Assembly: GCA_900318205.1 (NCBI GenBank)
Contig: ONJS01000009.1
Span: 62,001 to 126,000 of the forward strand
Direction: 5' to 3'
Origin: an uncultured Prevotellaceae bacterium
GTDB taxonomy: Bacteria > Bacteroidota > Bacteroidia > Bacteroidales > Muribaculaceae
Length of the DNA: 64,000 nucleotides
The notes beneath the pieces were generated by a model that ran no database searches, had not been told where the DNA came from, and was given only the letters and a program-made list of their open reading frames with translations. Positions 50,512 through 58,945 of this stretch are shown here, in pieces. Each line of letters begins with the position of its first letter. The first letter of the stretch is position 1. A program made the position numbers and the translations under genes.

Positions 50512-51687
50512 ATGAAGATTCACTGGTTTGGATTAATCGTCGTGGCGGTGCTCTGCATCGCCATGGACGTTTTTATCTGCCGACGGTTGCGCCGTAGCGG
50601 CCACCGTGGGCTGGCATGGCTCAACGGTGCGATAGCTGTGCTCACAGCTGCGCTGGTTGCTGCGGTCACCGTGATGCCGCTCAACGAGGCTTCGACATCC
50701 AACAGCACCTTCGTCATCGGGCAATATCTGCTTTACACCTTCTTCGCCATTTTGGCGCCCAAGGCAATAGGCATGTTGTTCTATGGCATCGGGCGACTGC
50801 TGAAACAAGGGTGGATGACGATTTGTGCCTTCATTGTGGCGGCGCTGGTGTTCGGCATTATGTGGTGGAGTGCCATTGTCACTCCCGGCAAAATCGAGGT
50901 GAATGAGGTAGAAATGGCATTTGACAACCTGCCCGACGCCTTCGATGGCTACCGCATCGTACAGTGGAGCGATGCCCATTTAGGCACCTATAACGGCCGC
51001 ACCGCCATCGTCGAGCGCCAGATCAATGCCATCAACGACTTTCACCCCGACATGATCTGCTTCACGGGTGACCTCGTGAGCCGCAAGACCGATGAAGCAC
51101 TACCCTATCGTGACTTGTTAGCTAGGTTACATGCACCCGACGGCGTATTCTCGGTGCTCGGCAACCACGACTATGACAACTACGTGCGTTGGGATGACGA
51201 GAATGCCCAGATTGCCGATCGCAAGGCGCTGTGTGACCTGCAAGAGTCCGCTGGATGGAAATTGCTTAATGATGACTACGCGCTCATCAAGCGTGGTGAA
51301 GACCAGATTGTACTCATCGGTACCGAGAACTTCGGTGACCACCCGTTTGAAAAGCGTGGCAACCTGGCTAAGGCTTACAGTGGACTGAAAGACGGCAATT
51401 TCAAGATTCTGTTGCAACACAACCCCTATGCCTGGCGTGCCAACACATTGACCAACAGCAACATTGACCTGATGCTCGCCGGTCACACCCACGCCTTTCA
51501 GATGATGCTCACCGTGGGCAACTGGCGCTGGTCCCCGGCCTGCTTCCGTTACCACGAATGGGGCGGCGACTACAATGAGGGTGACCGTCACCTCTATGTC
51601 AACATCGGCACCGGTATGGTGGGACCACCCATGCGCATCGGTGCCACGCCCGAGATCACCGTCATCACCCTCAAGAAAAAGAAATAA
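50512..51687 (+). CDS. Membrane-anchored calcineurin-like metallophosphoesterase
   Basis: A 391-residue protein with three or four membrane helices in residues 1-122 and a metallophosphoesterase domain from about 145. Metal ligands are visible as D154 and H156 (WSDAHLG), D in FTGDLVS, NHD in VLGNHDYDNY, and the paired histidines in LAGHTHAFQM. This fits the YkuE/LpxH-distant group that may hydrolyse lipid-linked or cyclic phosphodiesters at the membrane. Substrate is unknown. It follows the PlsC-like gene, so a lipid link is possible. Confidence 0.88.
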   Translation: MKIHWFGLIVVAVLCIAMDVFICRRLRRSGHRGLAWLNGAIAVLTAALVAAVTVMPLNEASTSNSTFVIGQYLLYTFFAILAPKAIGMLFYGIGRLLKQGWMTICAFIVAALVFGIMWWSAIVTPGKIEVNEVEMAFDNLPDAFDGYRIVQWSDAHLGTYNGRTAIVERQINAINDFHPDMICFTGDLVSRKTDEALPYRDLLARLHAPDGVFSVLGNHDYDNYVRWDDENAQIADRKALCDLQESAGWKLLNDDYALIKRGEDQIVLIGTENFGDHPFEKRGNLAKAYSGLKDGNFKILLQHNPYAWRANTLTNSNIDLMLAGHTHAFQMMLTVGNWRWSPACFRYHEWGGDYNEGDRHLYVNIGTGMVGPPMRIGATPEITVITLKKKK

Positions 51688-51694
51688 TCTCCCT

Positions 51695-51740
51695 CTCCCA
51701 TTATTCCCAGTTTTTCCCATTATTCCCAGTAATTCCCAGC
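51695..51740 (+). repeat. TTCCCA repeat array in front of tex
   Basis: Five units of 9-10 nt built on TTCCCATTA and TTCCCAGTN end 1 nt before the tex start codon at 51742. Unlike the other arrays it is T/C-rich on the coding strand. Confidence 0.85.
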
Positions 51741-51741
51741 T

Positions 51742-53880
51742 ATGGCAGACAAACTCTCAACGCTCATTTCCCAAGAGCTGAACATACCCATCAACCAAGT
51801 GGCAGGCACCGTCAATTTACTTGACGATGGTGCAACCATACCGTTCATCAGCCGCTACCGCAAGGAGGTGACAGGCAACCTCGACGACTTTTCCATCCAG
51901 TCCATTGACCAACGGCTGCGCTACTACCGCGAGCTGGAAAAGCGCCGTGCCACCATCCTCAAGACCATCGAGGCGCAGGACAAACTGACTCCTGAACTCG
52001 CCGACCGCATCAATAACTGCTGGGATGCCAACACGCTGGAGGACATCTATCTGCCTTACAAGCCCAAGCGCAAAACTCGCGCCGAGGCTGCCCGCCAGTT
52101 GGGACTTGAGCCGCTCGCCAAAATCATCATGGCGCAGCGTGGCGGGGACATCGAGGAGCGTGCGCGACAGTTTGTTGACGGTGACAAGGTGCCCGACACC
52201 GACGCTGCCATCGCGGGAGCCCAGGACATCATCGCCGAATGGGTGAGCGAGAACGAAGCGGTGCGCAATGCCGTGAGACGTGGCTTCAAGTATGACGCAC
52301 GGCTCGTTTCCCACTTTGTCAAGGGCAAGGAAATCGAGGGCCGCAACTATGAGAACTACTACGATTTCTCATCGCCACTCAAGCGCATATCATCTCACCA
52401 GTTGCTCGCCATCCGCCGTGGCGAGAAGGAAGGTTTCCTCAAGGTGGGCATCGAAATCAATGACGACCGCACGCTTGACAACATCGCCCGCATCGTGGTC
52501 AAGGGCAATGGCGAGGCCTCACAACTGGTGGATGAAGCCGCCGAGGACAGCTTCAAGCGCCTGGTCAAACCGTCTATCGAAACGGAATTTGCAACGGCTG
52601 CTAAAGAGAAAGCCGATGACGAGGCCATCGAAACCTTCGCCCAAAACGTGCGCCAGCTGCTGTTTGCCCCACCCTTGGGCCGCAAGCGCGTGTTAGCCGT
52701 CGATCCCGGTTTCCGCACCGGCTGCAAGGTCGTCTGCCTTGACGAACAGGGCAACCTGCTGTATAACGATGTTATCTACCCCACTGCCCCTCATAACGAC
52801 ATCGAGGGTGCGACCAAAAAGATACATTCCCTCACCGAAGCCTACAAGATTGATGCCATCGCTCTGGGCAACGGCACGGCAAGCCGAGAGACTGAGCGCT
52901 TCCTGAAGCGCATCCGTTACCGCCGACCTATCGACGTGTTTGTCGTGAGTGAGAATGGTGCTTCCATCTATAGTGCCAGCAAGATTGCCCGCGACGAGTT
53001 CCCCGACAAGGATGTGACCGTGCGCGGTGCAGTATCCATCGGGCGCCGCCTGCTTGACCCGCTCGCCGAACTGGTTAAGATTGACCCCAAATCCATCGGT
53101 GTGGGACAGTACCAGCATGACGTGGACCAGACGCGGCTCAAGGAGGCCCTCGACTTCACGGTGCAGAGTTGTGTGAACAGCGTCGGCGTGAACGTCAACA
53201 CCGCCTCCAAGGAACTGCTCACCTATATCGCAGGTCTGGGCCCCACCCTCGCCCAGAATATCGTGGATTACCGCGCTGCCAACGGCCACTTCACATCACG
53301 ACAGCAGTTGCTCAAGGTGCCCAAACTGGGTCCTAAGACCTTTGAGCAGGCAGCAGGTTTCTTGCGTGTACCCGAGAGCGACAATCCGCTGGACAACAGC
53401 GCCGTGCACCCCGAGCGTTATGCTCTGGTAGAGCGCATGGCAAGAGATTGTGGCTGCAGCATCGCCGACCTCATCAAGGACAAGGCACAGCGCGACAAGA
53501 TTGATCCGCAACGCTATCTCTCCAAGGATGTGGGAGAGCCCACCCTGCGCGACATCATGAGCGAGTTGGAGAAACCCGGGCGCGACCCACGCTCGACGGT
53601 GCAGGTATGGGAATTTGACGAGAACGTCAACGATATCAAGGACCTGCGCGAAGGTATGGAGCTGAACGGCATCGTCACCAACGTCACTCAGTTCGGCGCC
53701 TTCGTCGATCTGGGCATCCACAAGGACGGCCTCGTCCACGTCTCCCAGATGCCTCAAAAAGGTCTCCCCCCCGCCCGCCAAGTCCACGTCCACCAGCACG
53801 TCCGCGTCCGCGTCACCAGCATCGACCACGACCGTGGCCGCATCGCCCTCTCCATGCGCGGCCTCGACCAGCCCAAGTAA
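51742..53880 (+). CDS. tex: Tex-family RNA-binding transcription accessory protein
   Basis: A 712-residue protein of normal Tex length. Order: helical Tex N-domain (1-190, INQVAGTVNLLDDGATIPFI region), YqgF-like domain (about 320-440, VLAVDPGFRTGCKV), helix-hairpin-helix region (about 485-560, VNTASKELLTYIAGLGP) and a C-terminal S1 RNA-binding domain (about 640-712, GIVTNVTQFGAFVDLGIHKD). Tex relatives bind RNA and interact with RNA polymerase, affecting gene expression and stress survival. It stands after the metallophosphoesterase gene, separated by a short TTCCCA array. Confidence 0.96.
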   Translation: MADKLSTLISQELNIPINQVAGTVNLLDDGATIPFISRYRKEVTGNLDDFSIQSIDQRLRYYRELEKRRATILKTIEAQDKLTPELADRINNCWDANTLEDIYLPYKPKRKTRAEAARQLGLEPLAKIIMAQRGGDIEERARQFVDGDKVPDTDAAIAGAQDIIAEWVSENEAVRNAVRRGFKYDARLVSHFVKGKEIEGRNYENYYDFSSPLKRISSHQLLAIRRGEKEGFLKVGIEINDDRTLDNIARIVVKGNGEASQLVDEAAEDSFKRLVKPSIETEFATAAKEKADDEAIETFAQNVRQLLFAPPLGRKRVLAVDPGFRTGCKVVCLDEQGNLLYNDVIYPTAPHNDIEGATKKIHSLTEAYKIDAIALGNGTASRETERFLKRIRYRRPIDVFVVSENGASIYSASKIARDEFPDKDVTVRGAVSIGRRLLDPLAELVKIDPKSIGVGQYQHDVDQTRLKEALDFTVQSCVNSVGVNVNTASKELLTYIAGLGPTLAQNIVDYRAANGHFTSRQQLLKVPKLGPKTFEQAAGFLRVPESDNPLDNSAVHPERYALVERMARDCGCSIADLIKDKAQRDKIDPQRYLSKDVGEPTLRDIMSELEKPGRDPRSTVQVWEFDENVNDIKDLREGMELNGIVTNVTQFGAFVDLGIHKDGLVHVSQMPQKGLPPARQVHVHQHVRVRVTSIDHDRGRIALSMRGLDQPK

Positions 53881-53893
53881 GATTCAACGATTG

Positions 53894-54289
53894 ATGAGAC
53901 CTTTCTTTTTTGCCATCATCATGAGTCTTGCCATCAGTTTAACAACTGGTGCAATGATGCCTGGGGCCAATTCTTTTGAAGCACCTTCCGGTGTCACCAA
54001 AGTAGTCACAAAAAAGACCAAAAGCAAGAAAAAAAGCAAGGTCAAAACCAAGAAGAAATCAACGCAAAAGAAGAAAACGTCCCGCGTCAGCAAGTACTGG
54101 GAAATGGGCTACGATGACGACTATGAGGACGGTTTCAACGATGGTGCAGACTACGGCGGCGCCTATGAGGACAGTTATGCCCCCCAGACCAAACTCCGTG
54201 GCAAAGCCAGGCAACAATACCTGGACGGTTACGAACGAGGCTACGACGAGGGCTTCGAAGATGGCCGCAGCGACCGCGACGGCTACTAA
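53894..54289 (+). CDS. Small exported Lys-rich and Gly/Asp-rich protein
   Basis: A 131-residue protein. ATG 53894 gives a signal peptide (MRPFFFAIIMSLAISLTTGA); the in-frame start inside tex is rejected. After the signal comes a Lys/Thr/Ser-rich basic run (residues about 38-65), then an acidic half with repeated D/E-G-Y/F units: YDDDYEDGFNDGADYGG and YLDGYERGYDEGFEDGRSD. The YxxGYxxG pattern resembles small glycine-tyrosine repeat proteins without known function. It follows tex by 13 nt and may be read through from it. Confidence 0.7.
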   Translation: MRPFFFAIIMSLAISLTTGAMMPGANSFEAPSGVTKVVTKKTKSKKKSKVKTKKKSTQKKKTSRVSKYWEMGYDDDYEDGFNDGADYGGAYEDSYAPQTKLRGKARQQYLDGYERGYDEGFEDGRSDRDGY

Positions 54290-54353
54290 ACCACAACTAT
54301 TACACAATAATTTCATTCCCTTCTTTAAACTCAGTTTCAATATTTAAGTGATT

Positions 54354-55409
54354 ATGGCAAATGAAGTTTTTATATCATATAGCCGTAAAGATTACGAAAA
54401 GGTAAAAGCTGTCAAAGATGAAATTGATAGACTTGTTGGCATTGATTGTTGGATGGATTTAAATGGAATTGAGAGTGGTGATTGGTTCAAAAAAGTTATT
54501 ATCTCAGCTATCAATCGCCATAAGACACTCCTGTTTATGCTTACGCCTCAATCAATGAACAGTCCTTTTGCAATGAAAGAATTAGGGTTCGCAGCGAGCA
54601 AAGGCAAGCGTATAGTATTGGTGGACTTAGAGCACACACAAATGAATGATGATTTTCTCTTTGACTATTCAGATAAAGATATTATTCACTGGAATAACCA
54701 ATTAGAACATGATAAATTAATCAACAATTTGAAGGCGTGGTTCGGTGACAAATCTGAATTGGATAAGAAAAAAAATAAGTATCCATTCCTTTTTTCAGAA
54801 AAAACATCGCGAACGATTCATGTTTTTTTCCTGGTTGATTCCTCTGGAAGTATGATGGGAAGACGCATAGACGAAGTTAATAAGGCATGTTCTGAAGTCC
54901 TAAGTAGTTTTGATATTATCAATCCAGATATTGACATCAAAGTTAATGTTCTCATATTTGGTACCTCTGTTGAGTGGATGTGTCCTGTCCCTGTTCCTAT
55001 CGATGAGTTCATATGGAGTCCTATCGAATCAGGTGGATTAACGAGTTTTGGAGAGGCTTGCTCAGAACTGAATTTAAAGATGAGCAATCAAGGCTTTTTT
55101 TCGTCTGGACAAGGAATAATGAAATCTTTAATTGTTTTGTTAACTGACGGTGAACCTACTGACAGTTATGAAGCCCCCCTTAAAAGGCTTCTACAAAATC
55201 CGTATTTTCATAATTCAAATCGCTTCGCCATTGGAATAGGTAGTGACTACAATAGGTCAATATTGAGGGCTTTCGCGGGAGAAAAGAAAGTCTTTGAGTT
55301 TTCTGAGGATGAAGACAATTCAAGTATGAAACCCATGTTAGAGCGTATCATGCAAATTGGTTTATATGCAGCATCTTATGCAGCATTGGACGAACAGAGT
55401 GAATATTGA
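54354..55409 (+). CDS. TIR domain fused to a TerY-like vWA domain
   Basis: A 351-residue soluble protein. ATG 54354 (MANEVFISYSRKDYEK) is preferred to the GTG at 54348. Residues 1-130 are a TIR domain, with FISYSRKD at strand A and the candidate NADase glutamate E76 in SPFAMKELGFA. Residues 155-345 are a vWA domain with a complete MIDAS: D162-S-S-G-S166, T230 (SGGLTSFGEA) and D265 (LTDGEPTD). SGSMMGRRIDEVN is the signature of the TerY group in tellurite and stress loci. TIR NADases are common defence effectors; a TIR-TerY fusion is unusual to me. The gene is AT-rich, alone, and followed by REP-like repeats and a relic region. Confidence 0.88.
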   Translation: MANEVFISYSRKDYEKVKAVKDEIDRLVGIDCWMDLNGIESGDWFKKVIISAINRHKTLLFMLTPQSMNSPFAMKELGFAASKGKRIVLVDLEHTQMNDDFLFDYSDKDIIHWNNQLEHDKLINNLKAWFGDKSELDKKKNKYPFLFSEKTSRTIHVFFLVDSSGSMMGRRIDEVNKACSEVLSSFDIINPDIDIKVNVLIFGTSVEWMCPVPVPIDEFIWSPIESGGLTSFGEACSELNLKMSNQGFFSSGQGIMKSLIVLLTDGEPTDSYEAPLKRLLQNPYFHNSNRFAIGIGSDYNRSILRAFAGEKKVFEFSEDEDNSSMKPMLERIMQIGLYAASYAALDEQSEY

Positions 55410-55578
55410 TAGAAAGAATCAAGAAAGAAAATAGTGACTGCGTGTGATAATTCTAGCCTGTATTTATGCCCGTGCAATGCACAGTCATAAGCCCAACTTG
55501 CTTGTATTTCTTACGAATGAACTTGAAGCGATATGTTTTTTGTTTTTTCGTTTTTTTGCATGATTAAAGGTGAAGATC

Positions 55579-55716
55579 ATGGAAAACGGCATGACTATCG
55601 TTCCAAATCCAGCCGGGTTAGAGAAACAATGTGAGTTTATCAACTCACTGATTGAGCATCATCGCTTAACAACTATAGTATTTGTGAATTCATGCAGTTA
55701 CCGACTTCACAATTAG
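55579..55716 (+). CDS. Possible small protein or gene remnant (45 aa)
   Basis: An open frame starting MENGMTIVPNPAGLEKQCEF and ending in SCSYRLHN. The start is coding-like (FINSLIEHHRLTTIVF), but the end is not, and similar broken pieces follow. It may be the 5' end of a lost gene. Its family is not recognised. Confidence 0.25.
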   Translation: MENGMTIVPNPAGLEKQCEFINSLIEHHRLTTIVFVNSCSYRLHN

Positions 55717-55838
55717 AGTTTGCTGAATACTAACAGATTCCACAAGACTAATGAAGAAGTCGTTGGAAGAATACGGAGCATTCATTAAAAAACGGCCATT
55801 TTCTTTGGCAATTAGATATTTGGTGGCTAATTTTACAT

Positions 55839-55893
55839 CAAATTTGCGGAGTTGTACTCCTGATTTTAAATGAAAATACAGAGTTGAACTCCC
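55839..55893. repeat. Two REP-like hairpins, relatives of 48858-48918
   Basis: GGAGTTGTACTCC (55848-55860) and GAGTTGAACTC (55881-55891) are small perfect or near-perfect hairpins flanked by AAATTTG/GATTTT and ATACA/GATTC. Core and flanks resemble the pair at 48858-48918. Confidence 0.65.
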
Positions 55894-55944
55894 GATTCTC
55901 AAGGTTTTTTAGCCTGTTTTTTATATAAAGGATACTATACGGAT

Positions 55945-56244
55945 ATGGAGAAGAGAGAGAATAAGCATCAGGAGGTGAGTGCCGGCATGAAGGTGTGTCG
56001 CGCGGTAGGGATTGCGCTGGTATTGGCTGCAATCGCCTATGTCATTTGGGGCGGTGACTTTGATGAGAAGGGCATCGTTGGCTATGTGGATGATTTCATG
56101 GTGTTCATGGCGGCCTTCACGTTTGCGCACGGCAGTTTCCAGAAGCCAGAGCGTCGCTACATCCGTCGGCAACTCTACATGTTTTCCTCACTTTTTGCAC
56201 TGCTAGGTCTCTGCTGGATCATTTTGCTCGCCCTCATCAAGTAG
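55945..56244 (+). CDS. Small membrane protein of unknown function
   Basis: A 99-residue protein with a hydrophilic start (MEKRENKHQEVSAG) and three hydrophobic segments: about 17-34 (CRAVGIALVLAAIAYVIW), 48-62 and 78-97. No family is recognised. Its last 70 nt overlap, tail to tail, the end of the acyltransferase gene on the other strand. Confidence 0.6.
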   Translation: MEKRENKHQEVSAGMKVCRAVGIALVLAAIAYVIWGGDFDEKGIVGYVDDFMVFMAAFTFAHGSFQKPERRYIRRQLYMFSSLFALLGLCWIILLALIK

Positions 56245-57332
56245 CGGCGAACGGGGCGGTCATAGAAACGCCAGCTGAGCCATGCTAGCAGGATGCAGGT
56301 AAGGGGCAATGCGAGGGCGACGGGCCACACGTCATTCAGCACGGTGATGGACACGAGATCGCCGTTGAAACCGATGTGGGCATAGAAGAGGTACATCAAC
56401 GGGTAGTGGACCGCATAGAGCGGGTAACTGAGTTCGCCCAGGAAATGGCTCACCCGGTGTGTCACGTTACCTATCGACAACTGAGACGCTCCCAGCCACA
56501 CCAGGCATGGGAACACCAGAATGACACACAGGGCATCGTACAGGCCATTCTGCCACGACTGCAATTCACCAAACGTCAGCGGCACGCATCCCACCATAAA
56601 AATGATGGCAGCACATATCCAAAAGGCACCCCGAGCACCCTTTACGGGACGGAACACACGCGCCATGAGCATACCCACCGTATAGGGGAATAGCATACGC
56701 ACCAAGCCCGTCCACAGCCCTCCGTCAACCATCGACCATCCCACGCCCAAGTAACCGTCACTCACAGCGATACCAACCAAGCAGCACCCTGTCACGGCAG
56801 CAAGCACCGTCAGCCATCTTGTCGGCAGACGACGCAGCAATAGAGCATACAGGATATTACCGATGTACTCAAAGAACAGCGACCAAGACGGACCATTCAA
56901 CGGAAACAGTTCACCATTGCCGCGCACATCGGCGGCTGCACCTGGGTACAACGGCAACATCAGCATGCCCATCAGCATGGCAACCATGACCCACCCTATC
57001 GAGACAGGCGTGCCATCCCAGCGCACGCTGCCCTGCAAGAGGAAACATACCATGCCAAAGAGAGCACCGAGAATCACCATCGGGTGCAAACGTATCAGGC
57101 GACGCTTAAAGAATGTGGCTACCTTGAGTCCCTCACGCCATCGGTCATCATAGGCATAGCCGATGACAAAACCAGACAGCACGAAGAAAAAATCCACAGC
57201 CAGATAACCATGAGGCACAGGCGACCAGTCAAAGCATTCAAACACATGATACACAATCACCATCAGGGCTGCGACACCTCGCAACCCGTCAAGGACATCA
57301 TAATGCGGCTTAGCCTGGAAACTTTGCATCAC
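56175..57332 (-). CDS. Acyltransferase 3 family membrane protein
   Basis: A 385-residue OafA/YrhL-type protein with about ten membrane helices. The family start YDVLDGLRGVAALMVIVYHV (10-29) holds the conserved R and H, and FFFVLSGFVIGYAYD follows. Such enzymes O-acetylate or otherwise acylate surface sugars or peptidoglycan using acyl-CoA. It stands alone between the UspA gene and a small membrane protein, with no glycan synthesis genes nearby, so the substrate is open. The 3' end overlaps the convergent gene at 55945-56244 by 70 nt. Confidence 0.9.
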   Translation of the reverse strand: MMQSFQAKPHYDVLDGLRGVAALMVIVYHVFECFDWSPVPHGYLAVDFFFVLSGFVIGYAYDDRWREGLKVATFFKRRLIRLHPMVILGALFGMVCFLLQGSVRWDGTPVSIGWVMVAMLMGMLMLPLYPGAAADVRGNGELFPLNGPSWSLFFEYIGNILYALLLRRLPTRWLTVLAAVTGCCLVGIAVSDGYLGVGWSMVDGGLWTGLVRMLFPYTVGMLMARVFRPVKGARGAFWICAAIIFMVGCVPLTFGELQSWQNGLYDALCVILVFPCLVWLGASQLSIGNVTHRVSHFLGELSYPLYAVHYPLMYLFYAHIGFNGDLVSITVLNDVWPVALALPLTCILLAWLSWRFYDRPVRRYLMRASKMIQQRPSSAKSEENM

Positions 57333-57356
57333 TGATTAAATGCCGAGGCTCCCGCA

Positions 57357-58463
57357 TCACACGGGGACAACGAGCATCGGGGTATCGGTCTGGAACAGCA
57401 CGCGATGGGCGATGCTGGGATTGAACAGACGCGAGAAAATGCTCGACTTCTTGTTGGGGACTGCAATGAGCTGGATGTTCTCATCCTTGGCAAACTGAGC
57501 AAAACTGTCCATAAAGGTCTTGGCAGCAATGCGTTTGGTCTTAAAAGTGCACTCGGGGTAATGTTCACGGCAATACTGCACCAGTTGCTGCAGCGACTGG
57601 TCAACCAGACGACGGTCTTTCTTATCAACCACAGGTATCACGGTAATCTCCACTCCTCGCATGTTGAACAGGCGTGCAAAGCGGTCAAACGAAATCAAAT
57701 CCTGCTGAATAAGGTTGGAGAAAAACGCCACATGGGTGATATCGGTCAAGCCCACGTCGGGCATACCGATGGGAACCGTAAAAATGGGGAACTTGCAGGC
57801 ATCCATCACCTCGCCAGCAACACTACCGATAAGGTTTTGACGGCGACGGTTGGTGCCGCTGGTGCCCATCACAATGAGCGACACGTCATACTTTTGGGCA
57901 TAGTGCAGAATCTGTTCCTCGGGGATGCCTTCGGTCACCTTGGTCTCGATTTTCACCTTGGGAAGTTCACCGGCAGCAATCTTGTCCTCAATCATCGTCC
58001 TGAACTCATTCATGCGTTGGCGGGCATTACGCTTGATGTTCTTGAAATCGTCCTCAGGACTTTCATAACGGTCACTGCCGAAGGGCAGCGACATCGTGTG
58101 ACGCTCGTTGATGTAACTGTGCAACAAGATGACACGGCCACGGCTGCGACGGGCATATTCCATACCCAGTTTAACCGACTTGAGCGAGTATTTGCCGAAG
58201 TCCACCGGCAGCAGCACGCAACGCTGGTCGCTGGACGAAGTTTCAGGCGATTCAATGATTTGCAGTGCCTGCGGCAAATCGCGCTCACGGATGCGTACCC
58301 TCACACCCGAGCCGAGGACTTTCTCATCGAGGTTGACGTTGTGCAACTTCACCTCGATGCCCTCTTCCTCAAGGGTATTCTTCAAATCCACAGCGCGGTC
58401 AAACGTGTGAATGGCAACAGTGACCAGTCTATTGGGGTCGTTATTGTTCTTGTTGTTATCCAT
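57357..58463 (-). CDS. Tandem universal stress protein with N-terminal DUF2007-like domain
   Basis: A 368-residue soluble protein. Residues 10-70 (VTVAIHTFDRAVDLKNTLEE, then EVKLHNVNLDEKVLG) look like the small DUF2007 'putative signal transducing' domain. Two UspA domains follow at about 80-225 and 235-368. The first keeps the ATP-binding pattern VMGTSGTNRRRQNLIGSVAG (G-2x-G-9x-G-S); the second has less of it (FSRLFNPSIAHRVLFQTD). UspA proteins help cells survive starvation and stress. It is cotranscribed with the small HTH gene 24 nt upstream. Confidence 0.88.
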   Translation of the reverse strand: MDNNKNNNDPNRLVTVAIHTFDRAVDLKNTLEEEGIEVKLHNVNLDEKVLGSGVRVRIRERDLPQALQIIESPETSSSDQRCVLLPVDFGKYSLKSVKLGMEYARRSRGRVILLHSYINERHTMSLPFGSDRYESPEDDFKNIKRNARQRMNEFRTMIEDKIAAGELPKVKIETKVTEGIPEEQILHYAQKYDVSLIVMGTSGTNRRRQNLIGSVAGEVMDACKFPIFTVPIGMPDVGLTDITHVAFFSNLIQQDLISFDRFARLFNMRGVEITVIPVVDKKDRRLVDQSLQQLVQYCREHYPECTFKTKRIAAKTFMDSFAQFAKDENIQLIAVPNKKSSIFSRLFNPSIAHRVLFQTDTPMLVVPV

Positions 58464-58487
58464 TTCTTAAAGAGGGGATTACAGGTA

Positions 58488-58745
58488 CTACATTTCGTCT
58501 TGCTTCTCAAGTATCTCAAGCGCCATATCAAGAATCTGGGGATCATCAAGGACGACCAGCCCACCATCAGGACCGGGTTCCAAATGGAAACCCATGTTGG
58601 TTCCGAACTCATAGTTTGACCCGCCAAAGTAGTTTCTCACCGACTGAACCGGCAGGTTGAGTTTGTCGGCGATAGTGTGGATGGAGCCTTCGGGCAGACG
58701 ATTCTTGATTCTCCTCAGTTCATTAAAAGTGATAGTTCTTGACAT
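58488..58745 (-). CDS. Small HTH DNA-binding protein
   Basis: An 85-residue protein. Residues 18-42 (EGSIHTIADKLNLPVQSVRN) form a helix-turn-helix: helix, turn with LN, and recognition helix VQSVRNYFGG. The C-terminal half is acidic (DDPQILDMALEILEKQDEM). Close relatives occur widely in Bacteroidales, usually next to UspA genes as here. It probably regulates the pair or acts as a nucleoid-associated protein. It has a full promoter at 58785-58815. Confidence 0.82.
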   Translation of the reverse strand: MSRTITFNELRRIKNRLPEGSIHTIADKLNLPVQSVRNYFGGSNYEFGTNMGFHLEPGPDGGLVVLDDPQILDMALEILEKQDEM

Positions 58746-58784
58746 AGCAATGATATATTAATGAATCGCGTTTCTAATTTTCCC

Positions 58785-58815
58785 CAAAGATACAACTTTT
58801 AGTCCAATTTACAAA
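58785..58815 (-). promoter_or_regulatory. Promoter of HTH-UspA operon (TTTG-N19-TATCTTTG)
   Basis: On the minus strand TTTG (58812-58815) and TATCTTTG (58785-58792) are 19 nt apart, 39 nt before the HTH gene start. Confidence 0.8.
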
Positions 58816-58882
58816 ATAAATAACCGTTATTTAACCGAAATACCGATAAAGTTGTCAGTTTTTAAACAATTTTTGTGCCCTT

Positions 58883-58916
58883 TTTGAGGGGATATCCGAT
58901 TAAATGTGTAAATTTG
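58883..58916 (+). promoter_or_regulatory. Possible promoter of the coiled-coil protein gene
   Basis: TTTG at 58883-58886 and TAAATTTG at 58909-58916 are 22 nt apart, slightly wider than usual. ATG 58946 follows 29 nt later and is preferred to the in-frame ATG 58904, which lies upstream of the -7 box. Confidence 0.5.
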
Positions 58917-58945
58917 TGACCTACAAGCAAATCGGTATTTGGCTT

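Larger units (their letters stand above)
55410..55944. other. AT-rich relic region after the TIR-vWA gene
   Basis: This 535-nt stretch has no gene of normal size. It holds one 45-codon frame (55579-55716), pieces that read as broken coding sequence in more than one frame near 55720-55830, and two REP-like hairpins at 55839-55893. It looks like decayed accessory DNA. Confidence 0.5.
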
